From Acanthaster planci (lineage: Eukaryota; Echinodermata; Asteroidea; Valvatida; Acanthasteridae), in the NCBI RefSeq assembly GCF_001949145.1, contig NW_019091357.1, positions 4,168,576 through 4,228,575 on the forward strand: a DNA stretch of 60,000 bases. Direction: 5' to 3'. Numbering within the stretch: the first letter of the stretch is position 1; every line of letters begins with the position of its first letter. Positions 57,765 through 60,000 of this stretch are shown here, piece after piece. Under the pieces are notes generated by a model that was not told the DNA's origin, did no database searches, and saw only the letters and a list, made by a program, of their open reading frames with translations. Both the position numbers and the translations under genes were made by a program.

Positions 57765-57796
57765 ATTCTATCGTTTGCAGTTAAAAACGATAGAAT
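57765..57796. repeat. perfect 12-bp hairpin, second of a tandem pair
   Basis: ATTCTATCGTTT at 57765-57776 and AAACGATAGAAT at 57785-57796 are exact reverse complements around an 8-nt loop. It starts 47 bp after the first hairpin ends. Confidence 0.9.
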
Positions 57797-60000
57797 CGGT
57801 CCTCCTTCGTGAAAATAGCAGATCACATTTCGTTCTGACATGCCCGGTTTACTTCTGACAACGCAACTAGCTGCACTTGCTAGCGCATGAGATTTTCGAG
57901 AGACAGAGACGCTTGGTGTCAGCTGAAAGTTAAGTTACTTTTGGTCAGGCTGACTCACTGGGCGAGGGTTTAGAGTTAGAGGGAGGGGTGAGGAAACGCT
58001 AAGCCGCCCCTGTCTAACAGACGTTAGACACATGTAATTCTCCATTGGGCCTAAATTCTAAATTATGATTTGATTGCCGCCTTTGAAATATACTATTCCT
58101 TTCCTCTGATTTATCCTTTTTTCTGCAATAAAAATGGGACAAAAATGCACGAAGCCGCAACGCTTTCGAAACTGCTTTTTTTCAGATACATCATGAAAAC
58201 CAAAACAGGCCATGCGATGCTACATAGTTGATTTAACAGGTCTATTGCAGCTATCTGTAAAATGATATCACCCGTACAACTCCAGTTTCTAAAGAACGTT
58301 ACCGGTAATTATAGACGTACGTATTTTCTCAGAGATGGTTATCTGTAAGCTGTAACACATGTATTAACGTTTTGTTAGTAATATACATTTTAAAAATGCT
58401 CCATCACCATTTCTTGCCCACAGATCTTTTGGCATTCATTTCGTACTCAGATTCTTTGACATTCAGCCTATACCCTTAACGTGAATGTACAATTACCAGG
58501 CTTAAGTCTTTATACTTCGCAAATGGCCTTTGGTCTGCGGACTTTGGTACAAAATGAACTACGTTATTGGAGTTAATGTCCATTCAATGATATGCTTCGC
58601 TGTATGAGGGTGGTCGCTCCAAACCACTTTGATTATTTTAACCGTTCTCAACCGCAGACCACCGCGGCCTCAAGAGCACCAATGATTTTGCTTGAACACC
58701 GGGTTAAAAGTTCAATCGTACAAATTCTCCCAACCACATAACAACTACAATGTATTGTGTTTCCAGTTTACACACAGTTGTATAACACCACCCGAGTACA
58801 TTTCGTATTACATGTATATGATCATAAAATCATTACCGTCGAAATACGCGTCTTTACAACCAACGGCCACATAAATTCATACACCTTTTCTTGCACAGGG
58901 CATAGTCGATTTTCGCACGTGACACGCGACACCTTACCATGTACCCACCAGCTTGAGCTACTGACATCAATAAAGTCATTTTTTATGTAATAATTTTAAC
59001 AAACATGGGTTTAACAGGCCTTTGTCAAACTGTATGCGGCAACTAAATGATTTAATAAGTTTCTGCCCCATAAAAGCATGTGCCTATGCCTGTGAGGGAA
59101 AAAATTATCCATGTTGAAAATTTATTACGTTTACAATGATGCAATATTATACGGCACAACTGGGCACGCCTTCGGCCTTTTTGGAAAATAAGCGTAGTTT
59201 TGCCCCTTCGAGTTACAATCGCTCCGCCTATTTCATGTTAGCAGAACGGTGAAACATGGATCCCACGGAAGAGGCTCATTGCGGGGGTCACCGATCTCTT
59301 TGCCGTTAGTACACACAAGGTTCCGTGCTGTGTACGCAGGCATAATGGAGAGGTATACACCGGAGGCGGGCAGACCCGGAACGCGGTCCCAACAGCAAAG
59401 ATGTTCGTTAATACCCATCCATATCCATCGTGTGTGTATACACAGGGTCCAACACCGTCCGAACCAATTCATTAGGATTTCGCGGCTTAGGTTACAGACT
59501 CGGCTGCCGAGTCCCGTTGAACTGCAGCATTGATAGTATATGATCTGGAAGCGTCAATTAAGGAAATTGCACTCAGTAGACGGCGGCGAATGGGGCTTCT
59601 GCTTGCGTGACGAATCGGTTACCCCGGTTTAACTCCGCCGTCTTGAATGAGCGGGGACAGTTCGATGGAGCGAGTCAAGCGAGCAACCCTATTTTTTTCT
59701 TCAAACCACGCGTGCTATGAAAAGTGGAAACAAAAAATTTATCAAAAGCGATACTCCATTCTCGCCTGTCTGTATGTACCCCTCCTCCTATGACTATCAT
59801 CCACGATATTTTGTATACTCTCCCCATGCCAAATACTAGCGTTCTATCATTAATTTCATCTCATGCAGAGTCAAGAAATACCAAATAGTCTTGTCTGATC
59901 ATGCGAGGCAAATGCCAGCTGAATGGATAAGGTGGAATACGATGTCTCGATAGCAGAGCTGATGTATCAGGTTTTTCCTCGTGCTTTGAATAGTGCATTA
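57797..60000. other. non-coding stretch
   Basis: No gene seen; frames are 94 codons or shorter and unrecognised. TACATGTA is at 58809. The sequence is otherwise unremarkable to the window end. Confidence 0.55.

Noticed and set aside
1-60000. CRISPR array, rRNA, intact tRNA, transposase, reverse transcriptase, integrase or toxin-antitoxin genes.
   Set aside because: Looked for repeated spacer structure, conserved RNA words and typical catalytic motifs in the translated frames; none was seen. The window is eukaryotic in character.

Overview
This window looks like non-coding nuclear DNA from a metazoan, most likely a marine invertebrate. I found no recognisable gene, no intact RNA gene, no CRISPR array, and no transposase or reverse transcriptase. 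About 5,600 stop codons are expected over six frames, so roughly one open frame of 185 codons is expected by chance. The longest frames (185, 176, 159, 153, 152 and 148 codons) fit that expectation. None shows a domain, a motif or a family I know. There are no operons, ribosome binding sites or bacterial-style gene packing.

The organism is inferred, not shown. The evidence is sparse coding, many small foldback elements, a tRNA-derived SINE-like head, mononucleotide C tracts, an unresolved base beside a G15 tract (draft assembly), and strong excess of two palindromic octamers, TAGGCCTA (12 found, about 1 expected) and TACATGTA (18 found, about 1 expected). From memory such words are common in echinoderm, hemichordate and amphioxus DNA, so a deuterostome marine invertebrate is my best guess; a mollusc or other invertebrate is possible.

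Layout. 1-4.8 kb: unique sequence with one exon-like block (2966-3074). 4.86-5.12 kb: a 254-bp element with 48-bp terminal inverted repeats. 5.1-32 kb: mostly featureless, with C tracts, an 18-bp perfect palindrome and short tandem duplications. 32.2-34.8 kb: the densest part, with a YY1-like motif over a start codon, a perfect 15-bp hairpin, a degenerate tRNA-derived head, a (TTG)n tract running into a splice-acceptor-like sequence, and a TACATGTA cluster. 38.5 kb: G15 plus N. 40.2 and 48.3 kb: two diverged copies of one foldback repeat family. 45.2 kb: a 166-bp near-perfect foldback with a CCAAT box in each arm. 45.97 kb: a 20-bp perfect palindrome. 48.5 kb: three GACTCGA boxes at 22-23 bp spacing. 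52.36-52.47 kb: a 114-bp foldback element. 57.7 kb: two hairpins in tandem.

The non-random content is mainly small mobile or foldback repeats and octamer bias. I see no convincing new multi-gene system. The one undescribed-looking item with internal support is the two-copy foldback family at 40.2 and 48.3 kb. Possible exons are listed with low confidence; they need transcript or cross-species evidence.
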